Shown piece by piece: positions 1-8,392 of a stretch of 35,107 nucleotides of DNA. Location of the stretch: the NCBI GenBank assembly GCA_900545715.1, contig URAJ01000025.1, forward strand, positions 1 through 35,107. Reading direction: 5' to 3'. Within the stretch, counting starts at the first letter, position 1; every line of letters begins with the position of its first letter. A program made the translations under genes and the position numbers. Origin of the DNA: an uncultured Opitutales bacterium (GTDB lineage Bacteria > Verrucomicrobiota > Verrucomicrobiia > Opitutales > Intestinicryptomonadaceae). Below the pieces are notes generated by a model. It was not told where the DNA came from. It ran no database searches and was given only the letters and a program-made list of their open reading frames with translations.

Positions 1-36
1 TTGTCCAATGCGGCGTCTTTCATTAAAATCCACTGA

Positions 37-89
37 CTTTGGTGTTGACCCAAAAAATCAACCTATTCCACAACCTTTGGTGTTGACCC
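37..89. repeat. 15-bp direct repeat, two copies
   Basis: The 15-mer CTTTGGTGTTGACCC occurs at 37-51 and again at 75-89, a spacing of 38 bases, just beyond the tRNA-Gly terminator. It could be the edge of a mobile element or a paired protein-binding site. The window begins too close to it to tell. Confidence 0.6.
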
Positions 90-90
90 T

Positions 91-115
91 AAAAAAACCG
101 ATCTTAAAGATCGGT
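91..115 (-). terminator. Rho-independent terminator after tRNA-Gly
   Basis: ACCGATCTT and AAGATCGGT (97-115) form a near-perfect hairpin. Read on the minus strand it is followed by a run of seven T (91-97). It lies about ten bases beyond the 3' end of tRNA-Gly and would end that transcript, perhaps together with the upstream binding-protein gene. Confidence 0.75.
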
Positions 116-125
116 CCTTTTTAAA

Positions 126-201
126 TGGAGCGGGCTATGAGGTTCGAACTCACAACCTCGACCTTGGCAAGGTCGCGCTCTGCCAATTGAGCTAAGCCCG
201 C
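126..201 (-). tRNA. tRNA-Gly (GCC)
   Basis: The reverse complement folds as a full cloverleaf. The acceptor GCGGGCT pairs with AGCCCGC. The anticodon stem CGACC/GGTCG holds the loop TTGCCAA, giving anticodon GCC, and the T-loop is TTCGAAC. The 3' CCA is encoded (126-128), unlike the tRNA-Leu at the other end of the window. It starts 31 bases after the stop of the PstS-like gene and could be co-transcribed with it. Confidence 0.95.
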
Positions 202-232
202 GAAAATTTTTAATGCGTTCAACGATGCCTGA

Positions 233-1114
233 TTATTTCAAAATGTCAAGTTCGAAAATAGACTTTTTTCTGGAATTTTTCGGCGCGCTTATATATTCGC
301 CCGAATCAATCAGAGCCGCGGTTTCGTCGTCAAGAAGGGCTTTTAGTAGAGGCTTTAATTTTGCAGCTTTCTGCTTTTCTACCGCAATGTAAAACGAGAG
401 CGCGAGGGGATAGTCGCCGTTAAAAATATTGTCGCGGTCAGGGCGGAAAGCGTATTTATTGGCACCTCCGTCGTTATCCGAGGCAATGGCGAGCACTTTT
501 ATCATATTCCTATCCTCAACCTTTCCGAGGACAGCTATTGCGGAATTATTTGCCCTCAAAATAGAGAGCGCTTCCGACGGCGATTTTGCGATATTTACCC
601 ATTTGCCTATGCCTGTTGATTTAAGTGCGCCGTATTTGAATAATTCGAGAACAATCGAATCCGAAAAACTCGTTGTGACGGGCATAATGTTTTTGAGCGA
701 TGCGTTGCCGACATTCATAGCTTGCCAAGTATCGACCCTCGGAGCTGCGGACGATGAGAAAATTTTGTACAGTTGCGAAGTCGTTATTTCCTCGATTGGG
801 TTTGCGACATTAACTGCGACAGTAGCCACGAGGTACGCGAAAGGAAACGTGATAAATTCGTCCGGCGCTTTTTCGCCGCGGGGGATGGCTATTATTGCCA
901 CATCCGCCTGTGACTTTTTCAAGGCATCAAGCGCTGCAAACGAGCCTTTCATGTCAATGTTAGCCTTTACGCCATGTTTCCCCAAGAGAGCTGCAAGTGG
1001 CGCTTTTAGGTTTTGCCCGAGAATATCTGAGCCGGCTATCGTATAAGAATCCGCTGCGAATGCTATTGAGCCGATGAGCGCAAGCGCGGCGGCGAGAGAC
1101 GCGATTTTTTTCAT
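233..1114 (-). CDS. PstS-like periplasmic substrate-binding protein
   Basis: A 293-residue protein that starts with a Sec signal peptide (KK, a hydrophobic stretch, then cleavage near SIAFA-A at about residue 21). The mature part begins YTIAGSDIL, as in the PstS/PBP-like phosphate-binding superfamily, and continues with an alternating alpha/beta pattern: a 'DVAII' strand after about 70 residues, 'ITTSQLYKIFSS' near 110, and a typical C-terminal 'YPLALSFYIAVEK' segment. Family members bind phosphate or another oxyanion for an ABC importer. No pstC, pstA or pstB lies beside it, so it may be an orphan sensor or binding protein. The ligand is unproven. It lies 58 bases after sufT on the same strand and before tRNA-Gly. 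No Shine-Dalgarno is visible. Confidence 0.7.
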   Translation of the reverse strand: MKKIASLAAALALIGSIAFAADSYTIAGSDILGQNLKAPLAALLGKHGVKANIDMKGSFAALDALKKSQADVAIIAIPRGEKAPDEFITFPFAYLVATVAVNVANPIEEITTSQLYKIFSSSAAPRVDTWQAMNVGNASLKNIMPVTTSFSDSIVLELFKYGALKSTGIGKWVNIAKSPSEALSILRANNSAIAVLGKVEDRNMIKVLAIASDNDGGANKYAFRPDRDNIFNGDYPLALSFYIAVEKQKAAKLKPLLKALLDDETAALIDSGEYISAPKNSRKKSIFELDILK

Positions 1115-1172
1115 TTATCTGGAAATGCGTGTGTTAAATTTTAATTATAACTTATTGTAAATTGGGTTTTGG

Positions 1173-1745
1173 TTATGCCAAGCCTAAAATCATGCGCGCT
1201 TCTTCGCTCATCATATCTTGGTGCCACGGCGGGTCCCATACGATGTCAACTTTTGCGGATTCGACACCTGCGAGCGATTCAAGCCTCATTTTAAGGTCGT
1301 CTGCTATTGCAGGGCCCATTGCGCATCCGGGGGCTGTCAATGTGATGTCGGCTTCGACCCGTTTTTTCCCGTCTGGCGCGTCGAGGAGTTCCATTCTGTA
1401 AACAAGTCCCAGATCTACAATATTGACGGGTATTTCAGGGTCGAACACGGTGCGCGCGGTATCCCAAATATCTTTTTCCGTCACTTCCTGTTTCTTTGGG
1501 GAGGAGTCGCTTTGCTTTTGGACGGCTTCCGCAGTTTGGCATGGGCTTGCCGGCTGCAAGCCGAGCGCGTCAGCGTCCTTCCCTTCGATTCGTGCCATGC
1601 CGAATATGCCAACAACGGTGAAATTGCCGCCGAGCCTGTGTGTTATTTCGACTTCGTTTCCCCTTGCCAGCGTCACAATGAGTCCGGATGGGATCATCAT
1701 TGCGGGGCAGTCGCGGGAAATTTTAATTTTTTCGGGGTTTTGCAT
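1173..1745 (-). CDS. sufT: SufT-type Fe-S cluster assembly protein (MIP18/DUF59)
   Basis: A 190-residue protein. Residues 1-65 form the N-terminal beta-rich part seen in long SufT proteins. A low-complexity linker (about 66-88) follows, then a DUF59/MIP18 domain (about 89-190) with the family signatures 'DPEIPVNIVDLGLVY', the reactive-cysteine motif TAPGCAMG (C141) and 'VDIVWDPPWHQDMMSEEAR'. The family helps mature iron-sulfur proteins, which suits a window containing a polyferredoxin with six clusters. It begins 12 bases after the proB stop and is probably the last gene of pyrH-frr-proB-sufT. No other suf genes are nearby. Confidence 0.85.
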   Translation of the reverse strand: MQNPEKIKISRDCPAMMIPSGLIVTLARGNEVEITHRLGGNFTVVGIFGMARIEGKDADALGLQPASPCQTAEAVQKQSDSSPKKQEVTEKDIWDTARTVFDPEIPVNIVDLGLVYRMELLDAPDGKKRVEADITLTAPGCAMGPAIADDLKMRLESLAGVESAKVDIVWDPPWHQDMMSEEARMILGLA

Positions 1746-1757
1746 GATGCTATTTTT

Positions 1758-2852
1758 TTAAACCACTGCGAGGTTGTCGCGGTGGACGACAACGTCCTTG
1801 TGCCCGCATTTTTTCTTATCGGCGGAAGCGAGGGATTCTTTTATTTTATCGGAGTTTTCCTCTGCGAGCCCACGGGCTACGATGTCTCCGCTTTCGGCGT
1901 CGGCTATTTCGACGAGCGAACCTTTCGCAAATCTTCCGACGACTCCGCGGACTCCCGCCGGCAGCAGCGAGCTTCCCCTATTTCTGATGGCGTCGGCGGC
2001 GCCTTTGTCCACGAGGATTTTCCCGATAGTCCTGCCGAAATGCGCCAGCCATCTTTTCTTCGAGCTTGTTTCCGAAGGGGTAGCCGCAAAGCGCGTGCCT
2101 GGGTTCTCTCCCGAGAGGATTTCGGTAATGACATTTTCCCGCGCGCCGCTTGCGATAAAGACTTCGCAGCCGGAGCTCGCCGCGATTTCCGCCGCCTTGA
2201 TTTTTGTAACCATTCCTCCGACCGCCGTTGCGCTCGATGTTCCGCCGGCTTTCGAGCGCACGTTGTCGTCGATTTTCTGTACGTCTTTTATGATTTCTCC
2301 GGTTCCGCCCATATCCACGAGCCCCGGCGCGGTGGATAGTATCAACAGCTTTGAGGCTTTTGAGAGCGAGGCCACGAGGGAGCTTAAAACGTCGTTGTCG
2401 CCGAATTTTATATTTAGCTCCGCTGCGCTGATGCAGTCGTTTTCATTGATAATCGGGACAATGCGGTCACCGAGAAGTTCGTCGAGCAGGTCGCGCATTG
2501 CCCGGTATCTGGAGCGCACGTCGAGGTCGTCCCTTGTGAGCAGTATTTGCGCCACGCAGACTTTAAACGGCTGGAATAGTTCGGCCCAGGTCTGTATGAG
2601 GATTCCCTGTCCGACGGCGGCGCATTTTTGCACGGAGCTTATTTTTTTGGGGCGGAGCTTTAATCCGAGCCTTCCCATGCCGAGCCCCACAGCGCCTGAG
2701 CTCACGAGGATTGGCTGCCAGCCGTTTTTTAGAGCGAGCGCGATTTGTTCGCAAATCGCGCGCATGCGTTCTGTGTCCAACTCTCCGATGCCCCTTGTAA
2801 GGACGCCTGTTCCGAGTTTTATAACGACTCTTTTATTGCGGGCGGCTGCCAT
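1758..2852 (-). CDS. proB: Glutamate 5-kinase with C-terminal PUA domain
   Basis: ProB phosphorylates glutamate to gamma-glutamyl phosphate, the first step of proline synthesis. The 364-residue length matches the family's kinase plus PUA form. Visible kinase motifs are KLGTGVLT near residue 12, 'VSSGAVGLGMGRLGL' near 50, the substrate-binding NENDCIS near 140, and FGDND with the following SSLVA near 152. The PUA domain covers about 275-350 ('KILVDKGAADAI', 'SLLPAGV'). The partner proA is not adjacent. It lies 33 bases after frr and 12 before sufT on the same strand. No clear Shine-Dalgarno precedes the ATG; the start was chosen because the conserved strand KRVVIKLG begins at residue 7. Confidence 0.95.
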   Translation of the reverse strand: MAAARNKRVVIKLGTGVLTRGIGELDTERMRAICEQIALALKNGWQPILVSSGAVGLGMGRLGLKLRPKKISSVQKCAAVGQGILIQTWAELFQPFKVCVAQILLTRDDLDVRSRYRAMRDLLDELLGDRIVPIINENDCISAAELNIKFGDNDVLSSLVASLSKASKLLILSTAPGLVDMGGTGEIIKDVQKIDDNVRSKAGGTSSATAVGGMVTKIKAAEIAASSGCEVFIASGARENVITEILSGENPGTRFAATPSETSSKKRWLAHFGRTIGKILVDKGAADAIRNRGSSLLPAGVRGVVGRFAKGSLVEIADAESGDIVARGLAEENSDKIKESLASADKKKCGHKDVVVHRDNLAVV

Positions 2853-2885
2853 CTGCGTGTGCGACGTTTTTTTGTTTTGCGGCGG

Positions 2886-3446
2886 TTATATTTTTTTGAG
2901 GTCTTCCTCTTTGCGCGAGAGCTGGGTGTTTATGTCGGCAATGCTCTTGTCGGTGAGGTTTTGGACTTCTTTTTCAAATTTTTTAACGTCGTCTTCGGTT
3001 GCGCCGCCGGACTTCTGCAATTTTTTAAAGGCGTCGATTGCTTCGCGGCGGATATTGCGCACGCGCACGCGGCCCTGTTCTGCCATTTCGTGGCATATTT
3101 TGGCAAGTTCGGCGCGGCGTTCGCCGGAGAGCGCGGGAATGGGACACCTGACGGCGTCGCCCATAACTGCGGGAGTGAATCCGATATTGGCTACGAGAAT
3201 CGCCTTTTCGACGTCTTTCAAAATATTTTTGTCCCACGGCTGGACGCGGATTGTCGAGGAGTCGGGCGTGGTTATGGCGGCGATGTCTTTGAGGCGGGAA
3301 GTCGTGCCGTAGGCTTCAACCATTACGTTTTCGACCATGGAGGGCGAAGCTTTGCCCGTATGGACGGTTTCAAATTCGTGCGATACGTACGATACGGCCT
3401 TTGACATTGCGTCTTTTGTCGCCTTCAATGATGAGGATAGATCCAT
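2886..3446 (-). CDS. frr: Ribosome recycling factor
   Basis: A 186-residue RRF, the normal length. With EF-G it splits post-termination ribosomes. The helical domain I is recognisable at both ends ('HTGKASPSMVENVMVEAYG' near residue 30, and the C-terminal helix ending in 'SRKEEDLKKI'). The central 'RVQPWDKNILKDVEKAIL' and 'IPALSGERRAELAK' are family signatures. The usual RTGRASP reads HTGKASP here, a conservative change. It follows pyrH by 39 bases, the common pyrH-frr pairing. An AAAGGAA Shine-Dalgarno-like stretch precedes the start. Confidence 0.97.
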   Translation of the reverse strand: MDLSSSLKATKDAMSKAVSYVSHEFETVHTGKASPSMVENVMVEAYGTTSRLKDIAAITTPDSSTIRVQPWDKNILKDVEKAILVANIGFTPAVMGDAVRCPIPALSGERRAELAKICHEMAEQGRVRVRNIRREAIDAFKKLQKSGGATEDDVKKFEKEVQNLTDKSIADINTQLSRKEEDLKKI

Positions 3447-3485
3447 GATAGTTTCCTTTTGGTTTGGTGTTTTTAAATATTTTTA

Positions 3486-4199
3486 TTACTCGACAATAGT
3501 GCCGATTTTCTGGCCTTCGATTACGCGCTCTATGTTTCCCGGCTTATTCATGTTGAATACGATAATCGGGATTCTGTTGTCCATGCAGAGTGAAAACGCA
3601 GTGGAATCCATGACGGCGAGGCGTTTTTCGAGCGCGTCGAGATACGAAATTTTGTCGAACTTAACGGCGTCCGGGAATTTTGCGGGGTCCTTGTCGTAGA
3701 TGCCGTCAACTTTTGTGGCTTTGAGGATTGCGTCCGCCCCGAGTTCGCTTGCGCGGAGAGCCGCGGTGGTGTCGGTTGAGAAGTATGGATTGCCGGTGCC
3801 TGCCACGAGGATTACAATTCTTCCTTTTTCAAGGTGCCTTACGGCTCGGCGGAGAATAAAAGGCTCGGCGATTTTTTCCATAGGTATAGCCGTCTGCACG
3901 CGCACGGGGACGCCCTCTTTTTCGAGGGCGTTCATAAGGGCGAGGCCGTTTATGACGGTTGCGAGCATGCCCATGTAGTCGCCTGTCGTTCTGTCCACGC
4001 CGCTTTGGGAGCCGCTTAGCCCCCTAAAAATGTTTCCGCCGCCGACGACGAGGCAAATTTGCACGCCGAGTGAATGTATTTCTTTTAGCGACAGTGCGAG
4101 ATTTTTTAATATGGCAGGGTCGAGCGGTTCGCCGTTAGTAACGTCTTTAAGGGCTTCTCCGCTGAGTTTAAGTACTATGCGTTTATATTTCGGATTCAT
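3486..4199 (-). CDS. pyrH: UMP kinase
   Basis: A 237-residue bacterial UMP kinase of the amino-acid kinase fold, converting UMP to UDP. Signatures are '[13 protein letters not shown]' at the N-terminus, '[10 protein letters not shown]' near residue 52, '[15 protein letters not shown]' near 73, '[17 protein letters not shown]' near 134, and '[12 protein letters not shown]' near 162. It heads the pyrH-frr-proB-sufT run. In many bacteria rpsB and tsf come just upstream; here a gene-free stretch of more than 600 bases does instead, so pyrH probably has its own promoter. No Shine-Dalgarno is seen before the ATG. Confidence 0.97.
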   Translation of the reverse strand: MNPKYKRIVLKLSGEALKDVTNGEPLDPAILKNLALSLKEIHSLGVQICLVVGGGNIFRGLSGSQSGVDRTTGDYMGMLATVINGLALMNALEKEGVPVRVQTAIPMEKIAEPFILRRAVRHLEKGRIVILVAGTGNPYFSTDTTAALRASELGADAILKATKVDGIYDKDPAKFPDAVKFDKISYLDALEKRLAVMDSTAFSLCMDNRIPIIVFNMNKPGNIERVIEGQKIGTIVE

Positions 4200-4739
4200 T
4201 GTAATCGTTGTTTAGATTCTCAAATCCGCGCATTTTTTTCAACAATATTTTGGCGTCAATGGCGCAAGCCGCATTTTTTTTGTCTCGGCGTATTGATTGC
4301 GCTTCAAAAATTTGCGCCTTTTTAAAATTTTTGTTCTTTAATTTTACAAGATAGGCACAATGGAAGGTATCGCTGGTGAGCTTTCATAATGCAGGTGCGC
4401 GACCCTATAAATTTTATGTTGGCGCAAATTTTTTTTATGGCGGGCAGGCGCGCCGCTTTGTGAATGGGGCGTAAAAAGGGGAGGGGAAAGCCTCTCAAAA
4501 TTATTATTTTGCACACGCTAAGGGGGAGCGTAGGATAGTCGTGCTCGATTTCACTACGCGGCACGCGTTATAAAGGTTTGCGTTTTTTTACCGTATCATG
4601 CGGAAGGCTTTTTTGCAATGCGCATGCTTGGTTTTTCCATGGAAGAAATCTTTGCGCAAGAAAGGCGCGCGGAGTAGGGGACACAGGACTCTTTCTGTAA
4701 TTAGACCAAAATAGAATTGTCCCAAATAAAAAAACTTTA
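4200..4739. other. Gene-poor interval upstream of pyrH
   Basis: I recognise no gene on either strand. The short open frames here have no family features. The interval should hold the pyrH promoter. It also contains a perfect 13-bp inverted repeat: AAAAATTTGCGCC at 4306-4318 and its complement at 4421-4433, enclosing 102 bases. I could not match any known structured RNA to it. Confidence 0.5.
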
Positions 4740-4757
4740 GCCGCCTTTTTAGGCGGC
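4727..4757 (-). terminator. Terminator after the M16 peptidase gene
   Basis: GCCGCC (4740-4745) and GGCGGC (4752-4757) form a GC hairpin with a 6-base loop. Read on the minus strand it is followed, four bases on, by an interrupted T-rich run. It lies about 80 bases beyond the stop of the M16 gene. Confidence 0.6.
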
Positions 4758-4835
4758 GTCGGTTTAACATGAGCGCTTTTTACGCGTAATGGAATTTTGC
4801 GGGAAATTGAAAAATATCCCGGTTGAAATGCGTTG

Positions 4836-7646
4836 CTATTTTGCTTCGGCGTCCGGCATAATTGTTATTTCGTAGGGCTTTTTGCCGAAAATTTCCTTTG
4901 CCGCATTTTGCACGTCTTCGAGAGTTATTTCGGAATATCCCGAGCGTATGGTTTTTGCCAGCTCTATATTTTCGGGTTTTGCTTGGCAAAGGTTTAGGAC
5001 GGTTTCGAGCCAATAGACATTTTTGCGCATATTGGCTTCAACCTCTTTGAGCAGGGGAATTTTCGCGCGCTTAAATTCGTCCATTGTGATGGACGCGGCT
5101 GTTTTTTCGGCGCATTTTTCTATGAGGGACATAACTTCCCGATTGTATTCCGGGGTGACAAAAGAGAGCCCGATTAGCAGTCCGTAGTCTTTAATCCACG
5201 TACTTGAGTTGTTGTACGCGAATGGGCTGTAAACTTTGCCCTCGGCTTCGCGTATATCTTTGCGCATTACATCGTCAAAGATGCCAGCGAGGAGGTTCGC
5301 AATGCGCATTTTTTGCGGGTCTTGCCTTCCGCATGAGAACCAGAGCTTTGCGGCTATTGAGCGTGGCTCGTCTTTTGTCAGGTATTTTAAGGATACCGAC
5401 TTGCCTGTTTCCGCCCTTTTGATTTGCGCAAACGGATTCTTTTTGACCTTTTCGCGCGGCGGCATTGCGCCGAATGTTTTTGCGATTTTATCGATAGCCT
5501 CCTTTTCGTCAATATCGCCTACTATCGATATTTCCATGTAGGAGCTGCGCAATATGGGGGTCAGCCAATCTCTAATTTCCGGCATTTTTATTTTTTTGAA
5601 GTTTTCGAGCGTTCCCGGGACTTTCTCTATTGGGGAATCGAGAAGTTTCAGGATTCCGAAAGTCAGTTTTGCGGATGGATTGGTTAGGTAGTCGCGGTAA
5701 AAAGCCTCGCCGAATTTTGCGAGCGAGTCCTCTCCGTCCTCCCTAAATCCAGGATTTGATACGGTTGTTGCCGCGAGCGATATGATTGAGTCGAAGTCTT
5801 TGCGCGTGCTCACCCCGAATATCTCGAAACTGTTTCCGGAAATGGATGCTCCGAGAGATGCTTTCATATTGTAGAGCGCGGCGGAAATCTCGGCTGCGCT
5901 TTGGAATTTTGTGCCTCCCGCGGTTAGCGCATATAGCGCTACAAAGTATTCCGGCTTATCGCCGGGTATGTCGAGCATGCCGTTGCCGAAGGAGATTTTG
6001 AAGCGAATTTCGTCCTTTTTAAAGTCGGTCCGCTTGACATTCAGGCGGATGCCGTTTTGGAAAAGGAGCATTTTAATGCCGAGGTCGGCGACTTCCGATT
6101 CGGACTCGATTTTCCCCGGCGCGCCGAAGTCCGCGAATACGAGCTTTCCGGGCTCGAATTTTGCTGGGTCGTGGGGCGATTTTTGGGCGGCGGCAAATGT
6201 GTAGGATACGATTTTTTCGAGCTCGTTCTGGGGGATTTCCGCCTTTGAATCCGAAAGGAATATTTTTATTTTTGCCCCCGAGAATTCGCGCTTTAATAGC
6301 TTTACCGCGTCGGCGGCGGAGAAGTTTTCGAGGGCGAATTTTGCGATTTGCAGGTCGTCTTCCGGGGAAGTGAATACGATGCCGTCGGAGAACGCCGACA
6401 CTATTTCGTTTGCGAGATTACGGTTGTTGCGCGTCGATTTTGAAGCTATTGCGCTTTCGAGCTGCTGGAATAACTTTTTCTTTGCGGCGTCGAATTCAGC
6501 TTCGGAGATGTTTGCCGAACCGAGGATTTGCCTAAAATTTTCGGCGAGGGCTTCGGAGCTATTAGAGATTGGGGATTCTGCGTTAAATATAATAGTGCGG
6601 CAGAATCTGGAGAAGTCGAACATTCCGGCCGAGCCGTTTGTGATTGCCGAGCCCGGAGTTTCGGAGACTTTAATGTACCGCGCGTTTACCGCGTACAAGG
6701 CAGTCTGTATGCGCATGTCTTCTATTCTCTTTTCGAGGGAGTCTTCTCCGGTATTTTGCTTGGAAACAGCGACCGATGCGTACGACTTGGGCGAGTTTTC
6801 TATCTGGTCATAGACGCTGTCGGCGTCGAGCTCCGCGCCTTCGATAATCGACTTAACTTCGTTTGAAATTTCAAGGGAGCCGAAATTGTCTTGGCGGCCT
6901 TCAAAGTTTTTGTCGCCTGTGAAAGACGAGAATGTTTTTTCGGCGAGGGCAAAAATTTTATCGCAATCGACGTCGCCGACAACCACGAGCACAGTGTTTT
7001 CGGGCTTGTAGTTGGCGCGGTAAAAATTTTCGAAATCGCTCTTTTGCGCGTCGTTTACGACCTTTTCAAGCCCGATGGGCATTCTGTCTCCGAAAATCGA
7101 ACCCTTAAAATAGTGGGCTGTTTCCTTGACGGCCTTGCGGTATTCGTTTGTGTCGCGCGCTTTCATCTCCGCGATAATGACGCCTCTTTCCCTGTCTATT
7201 GCGGAGGGTTCGAAGAGCATGCCGTCGCAATAGTCGCGCAGCAGAAGCATTCCGTCGTCGAGCAGCTTGTTAGAGACTTCCGGCATGTCGAGTTTATAGA
7301 CGGTTTCGGTGAAGCTCGTATGGGCGTTTGTATCGGCCCCGAAAGCCATTCCGAGCCTTTGGAAATATTCGACCATACTTCCCGCGGGGAAATGGGTTGT
7401 ACCATTGAATGCCATGTGCTCTATGAAGTGCGCGAGCCCCCTTTCGGCCTCGGTTTCGTGGGCGGAACCGCGCCGGATAAGCAGCCTCATTGATACCCTG
7501 TTGGGCGGCTCCGAATTTTTCATTACTGCCACCGTCATCATATTTGGCAGTTTTTTTACTTTTAAAGAGGGATCCGCGCGGAATTGTGGAGCCCCAAAAA
7601 TATTTGCAGATAGCAATGCCATTATCAGAATGCCTAATTTCTTCAT
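4836..7646 (-). CDS. M16 family zinc metallopeptidase, secreted (pitrilysin-like)
   Basis: A 936-residue protein with an N-terminal signal peptide (cleavage near residue 18, IFG-A). The inverted zinc motif HFIEH (H73, E76, H77) and the downstream ligand E153 in RERGVIIAE show an active N-terminal M16 domain. The 'NAHTSFTETVYKLDMP' segment near 108 and 'YKPENTVLVVVGDVD' near 213 are also typical. The second half (about 520-936) is the inactive C-terminal repeat ('SSYMEISIVGDIDEKEA'). Family members degrade peptides; this one probably acts in the periplasm or at the outer membrane. It starts 8 bases after the methyltransferase stop and is the last gene of the run that starts at the esterase pair. 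No Shine-Dalgarno is visible. Confidence 0.92.
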   Translation of the reverse strand: MKKLGILIMALLSANIFGAPQFRADPSLKVKKLPNMMTVAVMKNSEPPNRVSMRLLIRRGSAHETEAERGLAHFIEHMAFNGTTHFPAGSMVEYFQRLGMAFGADTNAHTSFTETVYKLDMPEVSNKLLDDGMLLLRDYCDGMLFEPSAIDRERGVIIAEMKARDTNEYRKAVKETAHYFKGSIFGDRMPIGLEKVVNDAQKSDFENFYRANYKPENTVLVVVGDVDCDKIFALAEKTFSSFTGDKNFEGRQDNFGSLEISNEVKSIIEGAELDADSVYDQIENSPKSYASVAVSKQNTGEDSLEKRIEDMRIQTALYAVNARYIKVSETPGSAITNGSAGMFDFSRFCRTIIFNAESPISNSSEALAENFRQILGSANISEAEFDAAKKKLFQQLESAIASKSTRNNRNLANEIVSAFSDGIVFTSPEDDLQIAKFALENFSAADAVKLLKREFSGAKIKIFLSDSKAEIPQNELEKIVSYTFAAAQKSPHDPAKFEPGKLVFADFGAPGKIESESEVADLGIKMLLFQNGIRLNVKRTDFKKDEIRFKISFGNGMLDIPGDKPEYFVALYALTAGGTKFQSAAEISAALYNMKASLGASISGNSFEIFGVSTRKDFDSIISLAATTVSNPGFREDGEDSLAKFGEAFYRDYLTNPSAKLTFGILKLLDSPIEKVPGTLENFKKIKMPEIRDWLTPILRSSYMEISIVGDIDEKEAIDKIAKTFGAMPPREKVKKNPFAQIKRAETGKSVSLKYLTKDEPRSIAAKLWFSCGRQDPQKMRIANLLAGIFDDVMRKDIREAEGKVYSPFAYNNSSTWIKDYGLLIGLSFVTPEYNREVMSLIEKCAEKTAASITMDEFKRAKIPLLKEVEANMRKNVYWLETVLNLCQAKPENIELAKTIRSGYSEITLEDVQNAAKEIFGKKPYEITIMPDAEAK

Positions 7647-7654
7647 TTTTTAGA

Positions 7655-8392
7655 TTAAGTCGTTTTTTTTGCGCACCAGAATATGCAGTCGTCCGAGAAA
7701 TCCCGCACGCGCTCCGGTTCTTGCGAGATTTCCGAGCGTACGGCGGAAAATAGCGTGTCGAAGCCTGCCTCCGAAAGCGCAGACTCAATTTCTTCGCGCG
7801 AAGGAGAGTGGATAAATATATTTCCATGCTCGCCTTCGTAAAATATGTCGCCAAAGTCGTCGAGTACCGGCTGTTGGGAGTTCGACTGCCATTGTTTTTT
7901 TTCGTTTTCCCAGTAGTTGGCGTTGCGTTTTGCGTCGCGGTCGTGGGTTGTAAAGGCGAAAATCCCCCCGGGTTTTAGTATCCTGCAAATTTCCCCAATA
8001 GCGCGCCGCCTTTGCGCGGACTTGGGAATTTGCATGAGCCCGTTGAATCCGAAAATTGCGGCGTCGAAAGATGTGTCTTTAAGGCGCGTATCGGTAGCGT
8101 CGCACACGAATGTCTCTATGTCCGCGTTGTGCCGCGCGAATATTTCTGCGGCGGCTTCGACCATTTTGGGGGCGAAATCGGTTGCTGTTATGTTGCCGTA
8201 TCCGAGGACGCTTAGCCCAAGGGATATTCTGCCTGCGCCGCAGCCAAACTCTATTATTTTATAGCTTTTGGGAATATACTTTTCAAACACTATCCGCTCG
8301 GAGTTCCACAATCCGACGTTTTCCGCGGCATACGCGTAATCGGCGACGACCAGCGGATTGTCGAAGTAGTTCTTTACGGTTTCAGGGTTCAT
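7655..8392 (-). CDS. Class I SAM-dependent methyltransferase
   Basis: A 245-residue Rossmann-fold methyltransferase. Motif I is 'IIEFGCGAGRISLGL' near residue 46, an acidic residue follows in 'ATDFAPKMVEAA' near 70, motif II is 'FVCDATDTRL' near 98, and 'CRILKPGGIFAFTTHDRD' lies near 136. The substrate cannot be told from sequence; it resembles the Methyltransf_25/11 group. Its ATG overlaps the ribD stop (ATGA, 8389-8392), so translation is probably coupled to ribD. A role in flavin metabolism is not implied by that alone. Confidence 0.85.
   Translation of the reverse strand: MNPETVKNYFDNPLVVADYAYAAENVGLWNSERIVFEKYIPKSYKIIEFGCGAGRISLGLSVLGYGNITATDFAPKMVEAAAEIFARHNADIETFVCDATDTRLKDTSFDAAIFGFNGLMQIPKSAQRRRAIGEICRILKPGGIFAFTTHDRDAKRNANYWENEKKQWQSNSQQPVLDDFGDIFYEGEHGNIFIHSPSREEIESALSEAGFDTLFSAVRSEISQEPERVRDFSDDCIFWCAKKTT

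Noticed and set aside
1218..3312. Long plus-strand open frames (up to 512 codons) opposite sufT, proB and frr
   Set aside because: They are antisense to clearly recognised genes, have no family features, and are explained by GC-rich codon bias.
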